Source of the DNA: Eubacterium sp.
Lineage (GTDB): Bacteria > Bacillota > Clostridia > Lachnospirales > Lachnospiraceae
DNA: 52,280 nt
Direction of reading: 5' to 3'
NCBI GenBank assembly: GCA_022764165.1
Contig: JALERM010000108.1
Span: 1 to 52,280, forward strand
Shown: piece by piece, positions 15,960 through 23,591 of the stretch
How positions within the stretch are numbered: the stretch's first letter is position 1
How the letters are laid out: every line of letters begins with the position of its first letter
Program-made: the position numbers and the translations under genes
The notes under the pieces: generated by a model
Databases searched by the model: none
What the model saw: the letters and a program-made list of their open reading frames with translations, nothing else
What the model was told of the DNA's origin: nothing

Positions 15960-17312
15960 GTGGAGAATGTGAGAGAATGTTTGGAAAATGAAAAGTTTGA
16001 CACCAGAGTTGAGCCATCAGATTGGAGATATTCAGCGGCAATATTGGGTCTTTATAAATATTTGAGTCATTTTGGTGAAAATGGGATAGATTTTGAAATT
16101 TCAGATGATGCAATTAAGTTTAATCGTTCTGGTATTACAGAAGAAAAGTACCTTTTGTTTGTTGAATATTATTATGATAAAGAGTTGCAGCATAGAAAAT
16201 TGGAACGGTTGATGCATCAGGAAGAATGGTCAGAGGAGCAAATTAAGCTGGCAAATGACTTGTTGAAAGGAAATGCCATTTTAAAAAAGGTTTTCGGAAA
16301 GATAAAATTTGATGGTACAAATCCCGAAGAAATTTTGAAAATGATTGATGCACACAGAGAAGTGCTGATCAAAGAAACTTATCGGAATAAGGCTAACATG
16401 TATGCGAATTTTGCCAATTCGGGGCAATTGTTGGAAGAGGGAAAAGAATGTTGTAGATTATGAGGATATTATGTAGATGGCGGAAGAAAGAGTAAAGCAA
16501 TTTCCTACAATTTTGATGTAAATACTTTTGTAGCACAGGATGATATTATTTTTGATTTTATACCATTTGCTTTTTCTGGAGACCGAGAGTCATTTTTTAT
16601 TAATGATAGTTATTCTGTCATGCAGTTAATTCAGACAAATAGAGATTTTGAAAAATTTATACTGAACGAAGTGTTGATTTCGGAAGGAAAAAGCAAGGAT
16701 GCCAGAAAGGCTCTTTTTAAATCTATACAGACTGTGGCTGATTTTCTGGATTATGATGTGGAAGTAATTGTGAAGAACAGGGAGAAGACATTTTTTGAAA
16801 CAGTGTTTATTCGCAAGGAAAGTATTGATATCTTGAGAAAACTGAAGGTGTATGAACCCTTCTGCTTTTCGTTAAAAATAAATGATAATTATTATGTGAA
16901 TATCCAGAAAGAAGTGATGAACTGTATTATGAATCTCGTGCGAACCGACATACTGATTGAATTATTTTTAAAGCAGAATTCAGAATACCTGGTTTCGTTG
17001 CTTATCGAGATAAACCGATTGATTTGTGGAGGTGGAGAAGAAATGAAACAGACAATGAAAAAGGCTTATGCGTGTGCAAAAGAGGTTGCCAAAAAACTTC
17101 CGGAAAATAAGCGTGAAAGTTACAAACAGAAACTGACGAGTGCCATTGTTTTTAAAGATTATGACCGTTATTGCCAAATATTATTACAATTATCCAATTA
17201 TGCAGATATGCCATTCGATTTTGCCTACAGTCTGTTTGAAGATTTCGAAGAAAATAAAGATATTGCGTATACGTTTGTCAATGCACTTACGAAAAAGAAA
17301 GAAGAAAATTAG
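15960..17312 (+). pseudogene. cas8b: cas8b-type Cascade large subunit interrupted by one in-frame TGA
   Basis: From GTG 15960 (or GTG 15969, better spaced from GAGG at 15956-15959) the frame runs 167 codons to TGA at 16461-16463. Beyond it the same frame continues without another stop to TAG 17312, giving 450 codons in total, the usual size of a Cst1/Cas8b1-type large subunit. No frameshift is involved: residues ...KECCRL-stop-GYYVDGG... read straight through. The position between cas6 and cas7 is where type I-B loci keep this subunit, which recognises the PAM and anchors the crRNA 5' handle. The codon replaced could have been Cys (giving CRLC), Arg, Gly, Trp, Ser or Leu. Sequencing error, recent nonsense mutation and readthrough are all possible. 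Without the large subunit interference should fail. Confidence 0.8.
17043..17312 (+). CDS. cas11: Candidate internally translated Cascade small subunit (Cas11b) within cas8b
   Basis: An unusually strong Shine-Dalgarno GGAGGTGGAG (17028-17037) lies inside cas8b, followed by ATG 17043 in the cas8b frame. Translation there gives 89 residues (MKQTMKKAYACAKEVAKK...), rich in Lys/Glu and predicted mostly helical, as expected for Cas11. Published work on type I-B, I-C and I-D systems showed that the small subunit is made from an internal start near the 3' end of the large-subunit gene, and this arrangement matches. The start lies downstream of the TGA at 16461, so it could be made even if full-length Cas8b is not. 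Not proven; the GGAGGTGG also encodes CGGGEE in Cas8b. Confidence 0.5.
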   Translation: MKQTMKKAYACAKEVAKKLPENKRESYKQKLTSAIVFKDYDRYCQILLQLSNYADMPFDFAYSLFEDFEENKDIAYTFVNALTKKKEEN

Positions 17313-17324
17313 GGGGAAAGCATT

Positions 17325-18206
17325 ATGAAGAAAAGAGCATTAACGTTGACGGTAGTAGCCAATATGACGTCCAATTATTCTGAAGGTTTGGGAAATATTG
17401 CCAGTGTGCAGAAGATTTTTAAAAATAGAAAAGTGTATACAATTCGAAGTAGGGAGAGTTTGAAAAATGCTTTGATGGTGCAAGCGGGAATGTATGATGA
17501 TTTGCAGACGGAAGTGGACGGTGCTACACAGAAATTAGTGACTGAAGAACTGAATGCTGCGACCTGCAGGGCGCTGGAGGGTGGATATATGAGCACAAAG
17601 GGAACTACATATGTCAGAAAGAGCTCAATTTATTTGACAGATGCGATTTCCTGTGAAAGCTTTGTAAATGAAACTCGATTCCATAACAATCTCTATTTGG
17701 CAAGTAATTTTGCTGCAGCAAATAGAATGAATGTTCAGAATGATGCAGGGAAAGTTGGATTAATGCCGTATCAATATGAATATGACAAATCATTAAAAAC
17801 TTACAGTTTAACGATTGATCTGGAGATGGTTGGAAAAGATGAAAATTTTGCTGCTGAAGCAGATAAGGTAGAAAAAGCAACACGAGTCAATGCAATTTTA
17901 GATGCAGTAGAAAGTCTGAGTCTGGTGGTGAAAGGGAATCTTGATAACGCAGAGCCATTATTTGTCGTGGGAGGAATTTCGGACAGAAAGACACATTATT
18001 TTGAAAATATTGTGCATGTAGAGGAAGATAAGTTGAATGTTTCGGTGGATTTAAAGGATAAGATTGCGAAAGGATACCACTGTGGTCTGCTTCGCGGAAA
18101 AATGCTGGCAAACGAACAGGAGATTGAAAAGGAACTGGAACCAATGACAATTTCCGGATTTTTTGAAACTTTGAAAGAAGAAGTAAATGCTTATTATGAG
18201 GTATAA
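17325..18206 (+). CDS. cas7: Cascade backbone subunit Cas7 (Cst2/DevR type, I-B)
   Basis: 293 residues from ATG 17325, GGGGGAAAG ahead, 12 bases after cas8b. The N-terminus MKKRALTLTVVANMTSNYSEG and the block IASVQKIF...YTIRSRESLKNAL are typical of the Cas7b/Cst2 family, in which the first beta strand and Thr/Asn-rich turn belong to the RNA-binding RAMP fold. Several copies of this protein coat the crRNA spacer along the Cascade complex. Length is normal and the frame intact. The coding sequence is visibly more AT-rich than the ABC genes upstream, as for the rest of the cas operon. Confidence 0.88.
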   Translation: MKKRALTLTVVANMTSNYSEGLGNIASVQKIFKNRKVYTIRSRESLKNALMVQAGMYDDLQTEVDGATQKLVTEELNAATCRALEGGYMSTKGTTYVRKSSIYLTDAISCESFVNETRFHNNLYLASNFAAANRMNVQNDAGKVGLMPYQYEYDKSLKTYSLTIDLEMVGKDENFAAEADKVEKATRVNAILDAVESLSLVVKGNLDNAEPLFVVGGISDRKTHYFENIVHVEEDKLNVSVDLKDKIAKGYHCGLLRGKMLANEQEIEKELEPMTISGFFETLKEEVNAYYEV

Positions 18207-18235
18207 GTGTAGAAATGGGAAGGCAGGTGAGGTAG

Positions 18236-19315
18236 ATGAGAGCGTTACGTCTGATTGTACACCAGAATAATGCAAATTATAAAAAAGAAGAAACTGTGGA
18301 AAATAAGATGACATATCCATTGCCTCCAGTTTCGACCATAATAGGAGCACTACATAGTATTTGCGGATACCAGGAATATAAGGAAATGGATATCAGTATT
18401 CAAGGGAAGTATGAATCCATGCATAGGGAACCATACACGGATTATTGTTTCCTGAACTCTGTGCAAGATGACAGAGGGATTCTTGTAAAGATGAGAAATG
18501 GGAGTATGCTGTCTAATGCATTTGACAAGGTGGCAACAGCAAAAAAAACGCAGGGAAATAGTTTTAGAAAAGGAATTACGATTCATGTAGATGATAAGGA
18601 ATTGTTAGAAGAGTATCGTACATTGAAGAATTTGAATGATGCGATTGTAGATTTTAAGAAGAACCGGATTGCTCCGGTAATGGAACTGATAAAAAAACGG
18701 AAAAAGAATCTAGCACAAAAAAAGAAAGAACTTATAAAAAAAACACAGGAATATGAACGTGTTGAGAATCGGGAGAAAGAAATTAAAGAACTGGAAAAAG
18801 AAATAAAATTTCGGCTAGAAAAATTTCAGTGTGAGAACTATGAAATTCCTATTTCCAGATATCGTTCTCTGACAAAATCTATGAAATTTTATGAGATTTT
18901 GGACGGTGTAACTCTGGTACTTCATGTCAGAGCAGAAGACAAGATTCTTGAGGATATTATGGAACATATTCATGATCTGAAATCTATCGGCAGAAGTGAA
19001 GATACCGTTTCAATAGAAAATGTAGAGATTGTGGAACTGAAAGAAAAATCCAGAGAAGGTGAAATCGTTAGCAAATATTCAGCGTATATCGACTGTGACA
19101 TGGTGAAGAATGAACGAATCTATCTTCGGGAAAAGATGGGAAGAATTAGTGGAACAAAATATTATATTAATAAAAATTATGAAATTATGGACGGTAAGAG
19201 AATATTTAGCAAGAAAAAAGTACTCTATGTCTCTCAGTATGCGGCGGATGAATTTGGTGATGGATTGTATGTGGATGAATATGAGGAAGAAGAGTTTATT
19301 GTAAACTTTTTGTAA
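18236..19315 (+). CDS. cas5: Cascade subunit Cas5 (I-B) with a long helical insertion
   Basis: 359 residues from ATG 18236. The N-terminal RAMP signature is clear: MRALRLIVHQNNANYKKEE followed by MTYPLPPVSTIIGALHSICG, the Cas5 family P-x-x-S-x-x-x-G-x-x-x-x motif. Cas5 caps the 5' handle of crRNA in Cascade. Usual I-B Cas5 proteins are nearer 220-260 residues. The extra length is a Lys/Glu-rich segment at about residues 121-205 (KKRKKNLAQKKKELIKKT, EKEIKELEKEIKFRLEKF), predicted as a coiled coil or helical hairpin. The C-terminal part resumes beta-rich sequence (ILDGVTLVLHV). 13 bases separate its coding end from the perfect hairpin before cas3. Confidence 0.85.
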   Translation: MRALRLIVHQNNANYKKEETVENKMTYPLPPVSTIIGALHSICGYQEYKEMDISIQGKYESMHREPYTDYCFLNSVQDDRGILVKMRNGSMLSNAFDKVATAKKTQGNSFRKGITIHVDDKELLEEYRTLKNLNDAIVDFKKNRIAPVMELIKKRKKNLAQKKKELIKKTQEYERVENREKEIKELEKEIKFRLEKFQCENYEIPISRYRSLTKSMKFYEILDGVTLVLHVRAEDKILEDIMEHIHDLKSIGRSEDTVSIENVEIVELKEKSREGEIVSKYSAYIDCDMVKNERIYLREKMGRISGTKYYINKNYEIMDGKRIFSKKKVLYVSQYAADEFGDGLYVDEYEEEEFIVNFL

Positions 19316-19321
19316 GAGAAG

Positions 19322-19347
19322 GCAACAGTGGTAACTGTTGCTTTTTT
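19322..19347 (+). terminator. Intrinsic terminator inside the cas operon, between cas5 and cas3
   Basis: GCAACAGT (19322-19329), loop GGTA, ACTGTTGC (19334-19341), then TTTTTT (19342-19347): a textbook 8-base-pair hairpin plus U-tract, starting 6 bases after the cas5 stop and ending just before the cas3 ribosome binding site AAGGAGAGG (19349-19357). It could partly terminate transcripts and lower cas3-cas4-cas1-cas2 relative to Cascade genes, or act as an mRNA processing/stability end. No second promoter is obvious behind it. Confidence 0.8.
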
Positions 19348-19360
19348 AAAAGGAGAGGAT

Positions 19361-21595
19361 ATGGTGATAAAAGAGTATTATGCAAAACCGAATCAAACGA
19401 TAGAGGAACATGTAAAGAAGCTGTTGGAAAAACTGGAAGTATTAAAAGAATATGGTTATATTAAAGACGAAAAATTGTATGAACTTGTTAAAATAGCATG
19501 TTTGCATCATGATGATGGAAAAGTAAATCCTCAATTTCAAGCTCGCGTGAAGAGTGGAAAAAAACTCCGGTTTAATCGGGAAAAAGAGATTCCGCATAAT
19601 GTTTTGTCGGGTTATTTGTTAGATGATAGCGAATTTGAAACATTGGAAGATTATTACAGAGTTTTATTTGCAATTATTTATCATCATGATTTTGGAAATC
19701 CATATGAAATGATAGTTAGAGAGAAAGAGTTGATTCAGGAATTATTGCAAGGGTTTACTGTCCATGTAATTAATAGGAGAAAGGCAAATGCAGTGCAGAG
19801 AATGATTTTAGATGATACAGCAATTCGGATAAAAGGATATCTGCACAAATGTGACTACAGTGCCAGTGGGGATTATACTGTAGAATATCCCGGTGATTTT
19901 TTGGAAGATGCTTTGGAAAATATAAAAGAAAAATGGAAATTGCAGAATTCTTCTTATGATTGGAATGAACTTCAGAAATTTTGTATGAGCAAAAGGGACG
20001 AAAATATTATTGTAGTTGCACAAACCGGAATGGGGAAGACAGAAGCGGGACTTCAATGGATTGGAAACGGGAAAGGATATTTTGTACTTCCGCTACGTAC
20101 GGCAATCAATGCAATTTATGACAGAGTAAGAAATGAAATTCTTTTAGGAGAAAAAATTGATACGAGGTTGTCTATTCTTCATTCTGAATCCCTGGAGTAC
20201 TATTCCAGCTATTATGTAGAACAGAATATGGATTTTCTGGAATATGAAAATCGAGGAAAGCGTTTTTCCATGCCGCTTAATATTTCCACGATGGATCAGC
20301 TTTTTGATTTTGTTTTTAAATACCAAGGTTATGAATTGAAACTGACTACATTGTCCTATTCCAGAATTGTGATTGATGAAATTCAAATGTATAATCCGGA
20401 AATGCTGGCATATCTTATCTGCGGATTAAAGAGGATTACACAGTTGGGAGGGAAAGTTGCTGTTATGACAGCGACTTTATCTCCATTTGTCAGAGAACTT
20501 CTAATGAAGGAAATTCCATTTAGAGAAGAAAATATGCGTACTTTTACCAATGATATGGTACGTCATAATATTGAAGTTAGAGATTATAAAATTCAGTCAG
20601 AGGACATTCTTGTTCTATATTATGGAAATCGGGAGCGAAAAAGAAGTAATAAAATACTGGTGGTGTGCAATTCCATCCGAAAGTCACAGGAGATGTATGA
20701 AGAACTGCGATTTGATATTAAGTGTCAGGAAGAACTTCATATTCTACACAGCCGATTTACAAAAGAAGAAAGAGTAGAGAAAGAATTGGAAATTTTGGAA
20801 TTTGGAAAGACCTATGATGAGAATGGAGAGTTGGATCAACAGTCAGGAATCTGGATTTCTACTTCATTGGTTGAAGCTAGCCTGGATATTGATTTTGATT
20901 ATCTGTTTACAGAACTTCAGGATTTGAATTCCCTGATGCAAAGGCTTGGAAGATGTAACCGTAAAGGGAAAAAAGATATTTCAGAACCGAACTGTTTTGT
21001 TTATCTGAAAATTGACAATTGGATTTTGAGTGGAAAAAATAGCTTTGTAGATGAAACAATATTTCATTTATCCCAAAAGGCAATGAAGACGGTGGGCGGA
21101 CCGCTGTCTGAAGTACAAAAATTGGAGCTTTTGAATACATATCTTACCATGGAGAACTTAAAAGAAAGTAAATATTACTGTGGAGAAAATGGATATAAGG
21201 AAACCATGGATTGGATACGTGACATAGTGCCATACCAGTATCAGAAGAATGAAAAGAAACTGAGAAATATTTTGTCGGAGGATGTTATTCCAAGTTCAGT
21301 TTATTCAGAAAAGAAAGATATCATTGAGAATGCAGCAGAAGTGTTTTTGGATGATGAGGCAGGAATAATAGAATTGATGAAGGCGAAAGAAGAAATCATG
21401 AAGTATTCTGTCAGTATACCGTATTGGCAGTGGCTTGAATATTTGAGTGCTGTAAAAAAAGGAAATGCAGAAGTGTATCCTTCGATTCAGATGGGAAGAT
21501 ATGGAACAATATCTATTATGGAGTGCCGCTATGATGAGTTGGGCTATCGAAGAATGGATTATGAAAATACATTAAGAGAGCCTAATTTCTTGTAG
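19361..21595 (+). CDS. cas3: CRISPR nuclease-helicase Cas3 (HD + SF2 helicase)
   Basis: 744 residues from ATG 19361, AAGGAGAGG 3 bases ahead; an 11-codon longer GTG frame from 19328 falls in the terminator hairpin. N-terminal HD nuclease domain (about 1-200) with CLHHDDGKVNPQF and IIYHHDFGN, which supply metal-binding His/Asp residues. Helicase domain with Walker A AQTGMGKTEAG, DExH-box variant VIDEIQ, motif III VMTATLSP and motif VI QRLGRCNRKGK, followed by a C-terminal extension. Cas3 is recruited to Cascade R-loops and unwinds and degrades target DNA 3' to 5'. All key motifs are present, so this subunit looks functional even though cas8b is interrupted. Confidence 0.93.
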   Translation: MVIKEYYAKPNQTIEEHVKKLLEKLEVLKEYGYIKDEKLYELVKIACLHHDDGKVNPQFQARVKSGKKLRFNREKEIPHNVLSGYLLDDSEFETLEDYYRVLFAIIYHHDFGNPYEMIVREKELIQELLQGFTVHVINRRKANAVQRMILDDTAIRIKGYLHKCDYSASGDYTVEYPGDFLEDALENIKEKWKLQNSSYDWNELQKFCMSKRDENIIVVAQTGMGKTEAGLQWIGNGKGYFVLPLRTAINAIYDRVRNEILLGEKIDTRLSILHSESLEYYSSYYVEQNMDFLEYENRGKRFSMPLNISTMDQLFDFVFKYQGYELKLTTLSYSRIVIDEIQMYNPEMLAYLICGLKRITQLGGKVAVMTATLSPFVRELLMKEIPFREENMRTFTNDMVRHNIEVRDYKIQSEDILVLYYGNRERKRSNKILVVCNSIRKSQEMYEELRFDIKCQEELHILHSRFTKEERVEKELEILEFGKTYDENGELDQQSGIWISTSLVEASLDIDFDYLFTELQDLNSLMQRLGRCNRKGKKDISEPNCFVYLKIDNWILSGKNSFVDETIFHLSQKAMKTVGGPLSEVQKLELLNTYLTMENLKESKYYCGENGYKETMDWIRDIVPYQYQKNEKKLRNILSEDVIPSSVYSEKKDIIENAAEVFLDDEAGIIELMKAKEEIMKYSVSIPYWQWLEYLSAVKKGNAEVYPSIQMGRYGTISIMECRYDELGYRRMDYENTLREPNFL

Positions 21596-21613
21596 GAGAT
21601 GAAGAGAGTGAAT

Positions 21614-22108
21614 ATGAAAAAAGAGATTACGGGAGTCATGGTATATTACTATAAGGTGTGTCCGAGAAAGCTATGGTATTTTTACCATCACATTCAAATG
21701 GAACAGAATAATGAAAATGTTAAAATTGGAAAAATCCTGGATGAAGAAACGTACAGAAAAGATGACAAGCATATCAATATTGATAATATAATTAACATTG
21801 ATTTTATCCGTTCGCAAGGGGTTTTGCATGAAATTAAAAAAAGTAAGAAAATAGAGGAGGCGGGTATTTTACAGGTGAAATATTACCTGTATTATCTGCA
21901 AAAGAAAGAAGTCTATGATATCAAAGCGAAAATAGATTATCCACTTTTGAAGAAAACAGTTGAGGTTGAGTTGTCAGAAAGAGATATTTCAGAATTAGAA
22001 GAAATTTTGGAAAATATAGGGAAAATTGTGAAGAAAGATGTACCGCCTGAATTGCAGAAAAAAAATATATGTAAATCATGTGCATATTTTGATTTGTGTT
22101 TTATTTGA
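21614..22108 (+). CDS. cas4: CRISPR adaptation exonuclease Cas4
   Basis: 164 residues from ATG 21614 (AAGAGAG ahead); an earlier ATG at 21599 is in frame but only 0-1 base from AGGAG. The PD-(D/E)xK nuclease of the RecB type is small here: VCPRKLWYF provides the first cluster cysteine and CKSCAYFDLCFI at the C-terminus the other three, so a 4Fe-4S cluster site is complete. The core includes GILQVKYYLYYL, corresponding to the QVxxY motif. Cas4 trims prespacers and helps select PAM-bearing fragments with Cas1-Cas2. It starts right after cas3 and 22 bases before cas1. Confidence 0.9.
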   Translation: MKKEITGVMVYYYKVCPRKLWYFYHHIQMEQNNENVKIGKILDEETYRKDDKHINIDNIINIDFIRSQGVLHEIKKSKKIEEAGILQVKYYLYYLQKKEVYDIKAKIDYPLLKKTVEVELSERDISELEEILENIGKIVKKDVPPELQKKNICKSCAYFDLCFI

Positions 22109-22130
22109 CCAATACGAGGGGGAATAAAAA

Positions 22131-23123
22131 ATGAAACGAAGCTATTATATTTATAATAATGGTTCTTTACGGAGAAAAGATAATACAATTACATTCATTG
22201 ATGAATATGATGAGAAAAAAGATATTCCGATTGAACGTGTGGGAGATATTTATGTGATGTCAGAAATGTCTTTTAATTCTAGTCTTATTAATATTCTTGC
22301 CCAGAATGGAATACCAGTGCATTTTTTCAATTATTATAGCTTTTATATTGGAAGCTTCTATCCAAGAGAACAGTTGGTTTCAGGTAATTTGTTGGTACAG
22401 CAGGTAAGTTATTATTCTGATCCGGAGAAAAGGCTGTGTCTGGCAAAGGCATTCATTGAAGGAGCCTCCTTTAATATTTATCGGAATCTTCGGTATTATA
22501 ATGGAAGAGGAAAAGATGTACAATCGTATATGGATGTCATAGAAAGTTTGAGAAAACAGATTGCGAAAGCAGGGAGCATTCAGGAATTAATGGGATATGA
22601 GGGGAATATAAGAAAGACGTATTATAGTGCATGGACCAAGATTATTGATCAAGAGATAGAATTTGAAAAAAGGGTAAAAAATCCCCCAGATAATATGATA
22701 AATACACTGATTTCGTTCGTGAATACATTGATTTATACAAAAGTTCTGGGAGAGATTTATCAGACACAATTAAATTCCACCATTAGTTATCTGCATGAAC
22801 CAGGAGACAGAAGATTTTCATTGAGTTTAGATATTGCTGAGATATTTAAACCGATTTTGGGAGATCGATTGATTTTTTCATTGCTCAATCGGAATCAGAT
22901 TACTCAGAAGAGTTTTACTAAAGGTTTAAATTATCTTCACTTGACAAAAGAAGCTTCCAAAATAATTGTTGGGGAATTGGATGCAAAGATGCAAACTACA
23001 ATAAAACATAAAGATTTGAATAAAACAGTTTCTTACCAGTATTTAATGCGTCTCGAGTGTTACAAACTGGTAAAACATCTACTTGGTGAAAAAGATTATG
23101 AACCATTTAAAATATGGTGGTAG
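22131..23123 (+). CDS. cas1: CRISPR integrase Cas1 (type I-B)
   Basis: 330 residues from ATG 22131 with GAGGGGGAA ahead. N-terminal beta domain (MKRSYYIYNNGSLRRKDNTI, then IPIERVGDIYVM) and C-terminal helical domain. The catalytic metal residues are visible: Glu in MGYEGNIRKTYY, His in YLHEPGDRRFSLSLD and Asp in DIAEIFKP. Cas1 with Cas2 inserts new spacers at the leader end of the array. Length and motifs are normal, so acquisition may remain active. Twelve bases separate it from cas2. Confidence 0.95.
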   Translation: MKRSYYIYNNGSLRRKDNTITFIDEYDEKKDIPIERVGDIYVMSEMSFNSSLINILAQNGIPVHFFNYYSFYIGSFYPREQLVSGNLLVQQVSYYSDPEKRLCLAKAFIEGASFNIYRNLRYYNGRGKDVQSYMDVIESLRKQIAKAGSIQELMGYEGNIRKTYYSAWTKIIDQEIEFEKRVKNPPDNMINTLISFVNTLIYTKVLGEIYQTQLNSTISYLHEPGDRRFSLSLDIAEIFKPILGDRLIFSLLNRNQITQKSFTKGLNYLHLTKEASKIIVGELDAKMQTTIKHKDLNKTVSYQYLMRLECYKLVKHLLGEKDYEPFKIWW

Positions 23124-23135
23124 AAAGGAATTGAA

Positions 23136-23414
23136 ATGTATGTAATACTGGTATATGATATTAAGAGTGATGAAGGTGGTGCCAAGGCTTTGGCCAAGAC
23201 ATTTAAAATATGTAAAAAATATTTAACTCACATTCAGAATTCTGTTTTTGAAGGTGAATTATCTGATTCTCAATTGTTGAAACTGAGGATGGAATTAAAA
23301 TCGGTAATCCGGGAAGACAGGGATTCACTTATCGTGTTCAAAAGTAGGAATGAAAAGTGGATTCCAAAGGAAATGTGGGGTTTGCAGGAAGATAAAACAA
23401 GTAATTTTCTGTAG
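23136..23414 (+). CDS. cas2: CRISPR adaptation protein Cas2
   Basis: 92 residues, normal length. N-terminal beta strand MYVILVYDIKSDEGG with the conserved Asp of YDI, followed by the helix KTFKICKKYLTHIQNSVFEGEL, the typical Cas2 LTHIQNSVFEGEL block. It is the structural dimer bridging two Cas1 dimers; nuclease activity is generally dispensable. It is the last cas gene, and its stop is 177 bases from the first repeat. Confidence 0.95.
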   Translation: MYVILVYDIKSDEGGAKALAKTFKICKKYLTHIQNSVFEGELSDSQLLKLRMELKSVIREDRDSLIVFKSRNEKWIPKEMWGLQEDKTSNFL

Positions 23415-23591
23415 TTGTCGACTTGTTGTATGGAGAAAATCCCGGTGGGTCGACAATTGGTGAAAGATAAAGAAAATATGAGAAATTAGGAGGTGGAGAT
23501 TGTTGGTAAACGATAAGAAATATATTAAATGAAAGAGGTAGACAAAATAAGTGCCTGATTCACTGGCTTTAGGGACAAAAAAAATCGACGG
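23415..23591 (+). promoter_or_regulatory. CRISPR leader
   Basis: 177 bases between the cas2 stop and the first repeat, AT-rich and without a gene. It contains an inverted pair TTGTCGAC (23415-23422) and GTCGACAA (23449-23456), and ends in a run of A followed by TCGACGG next to repeat 1. Being on the cas2 side and opposite to the degenerate last repeat marks this as the leader, where array transcription should start and new spacers enter. Confidence 0.75.

Noticed and set aside
16440-16520. TGA in cas8b as a selenocysteine codon (CCRL-U would give CxxU)
   Set aside because: CxxU is a known redox motif, but no stem-loop resembling a bacterial SECIS is visible in the roughly 40 bases after the TGA, and selenocysteine is not known in Cas8. 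Mutation or sequencing error is simpler.
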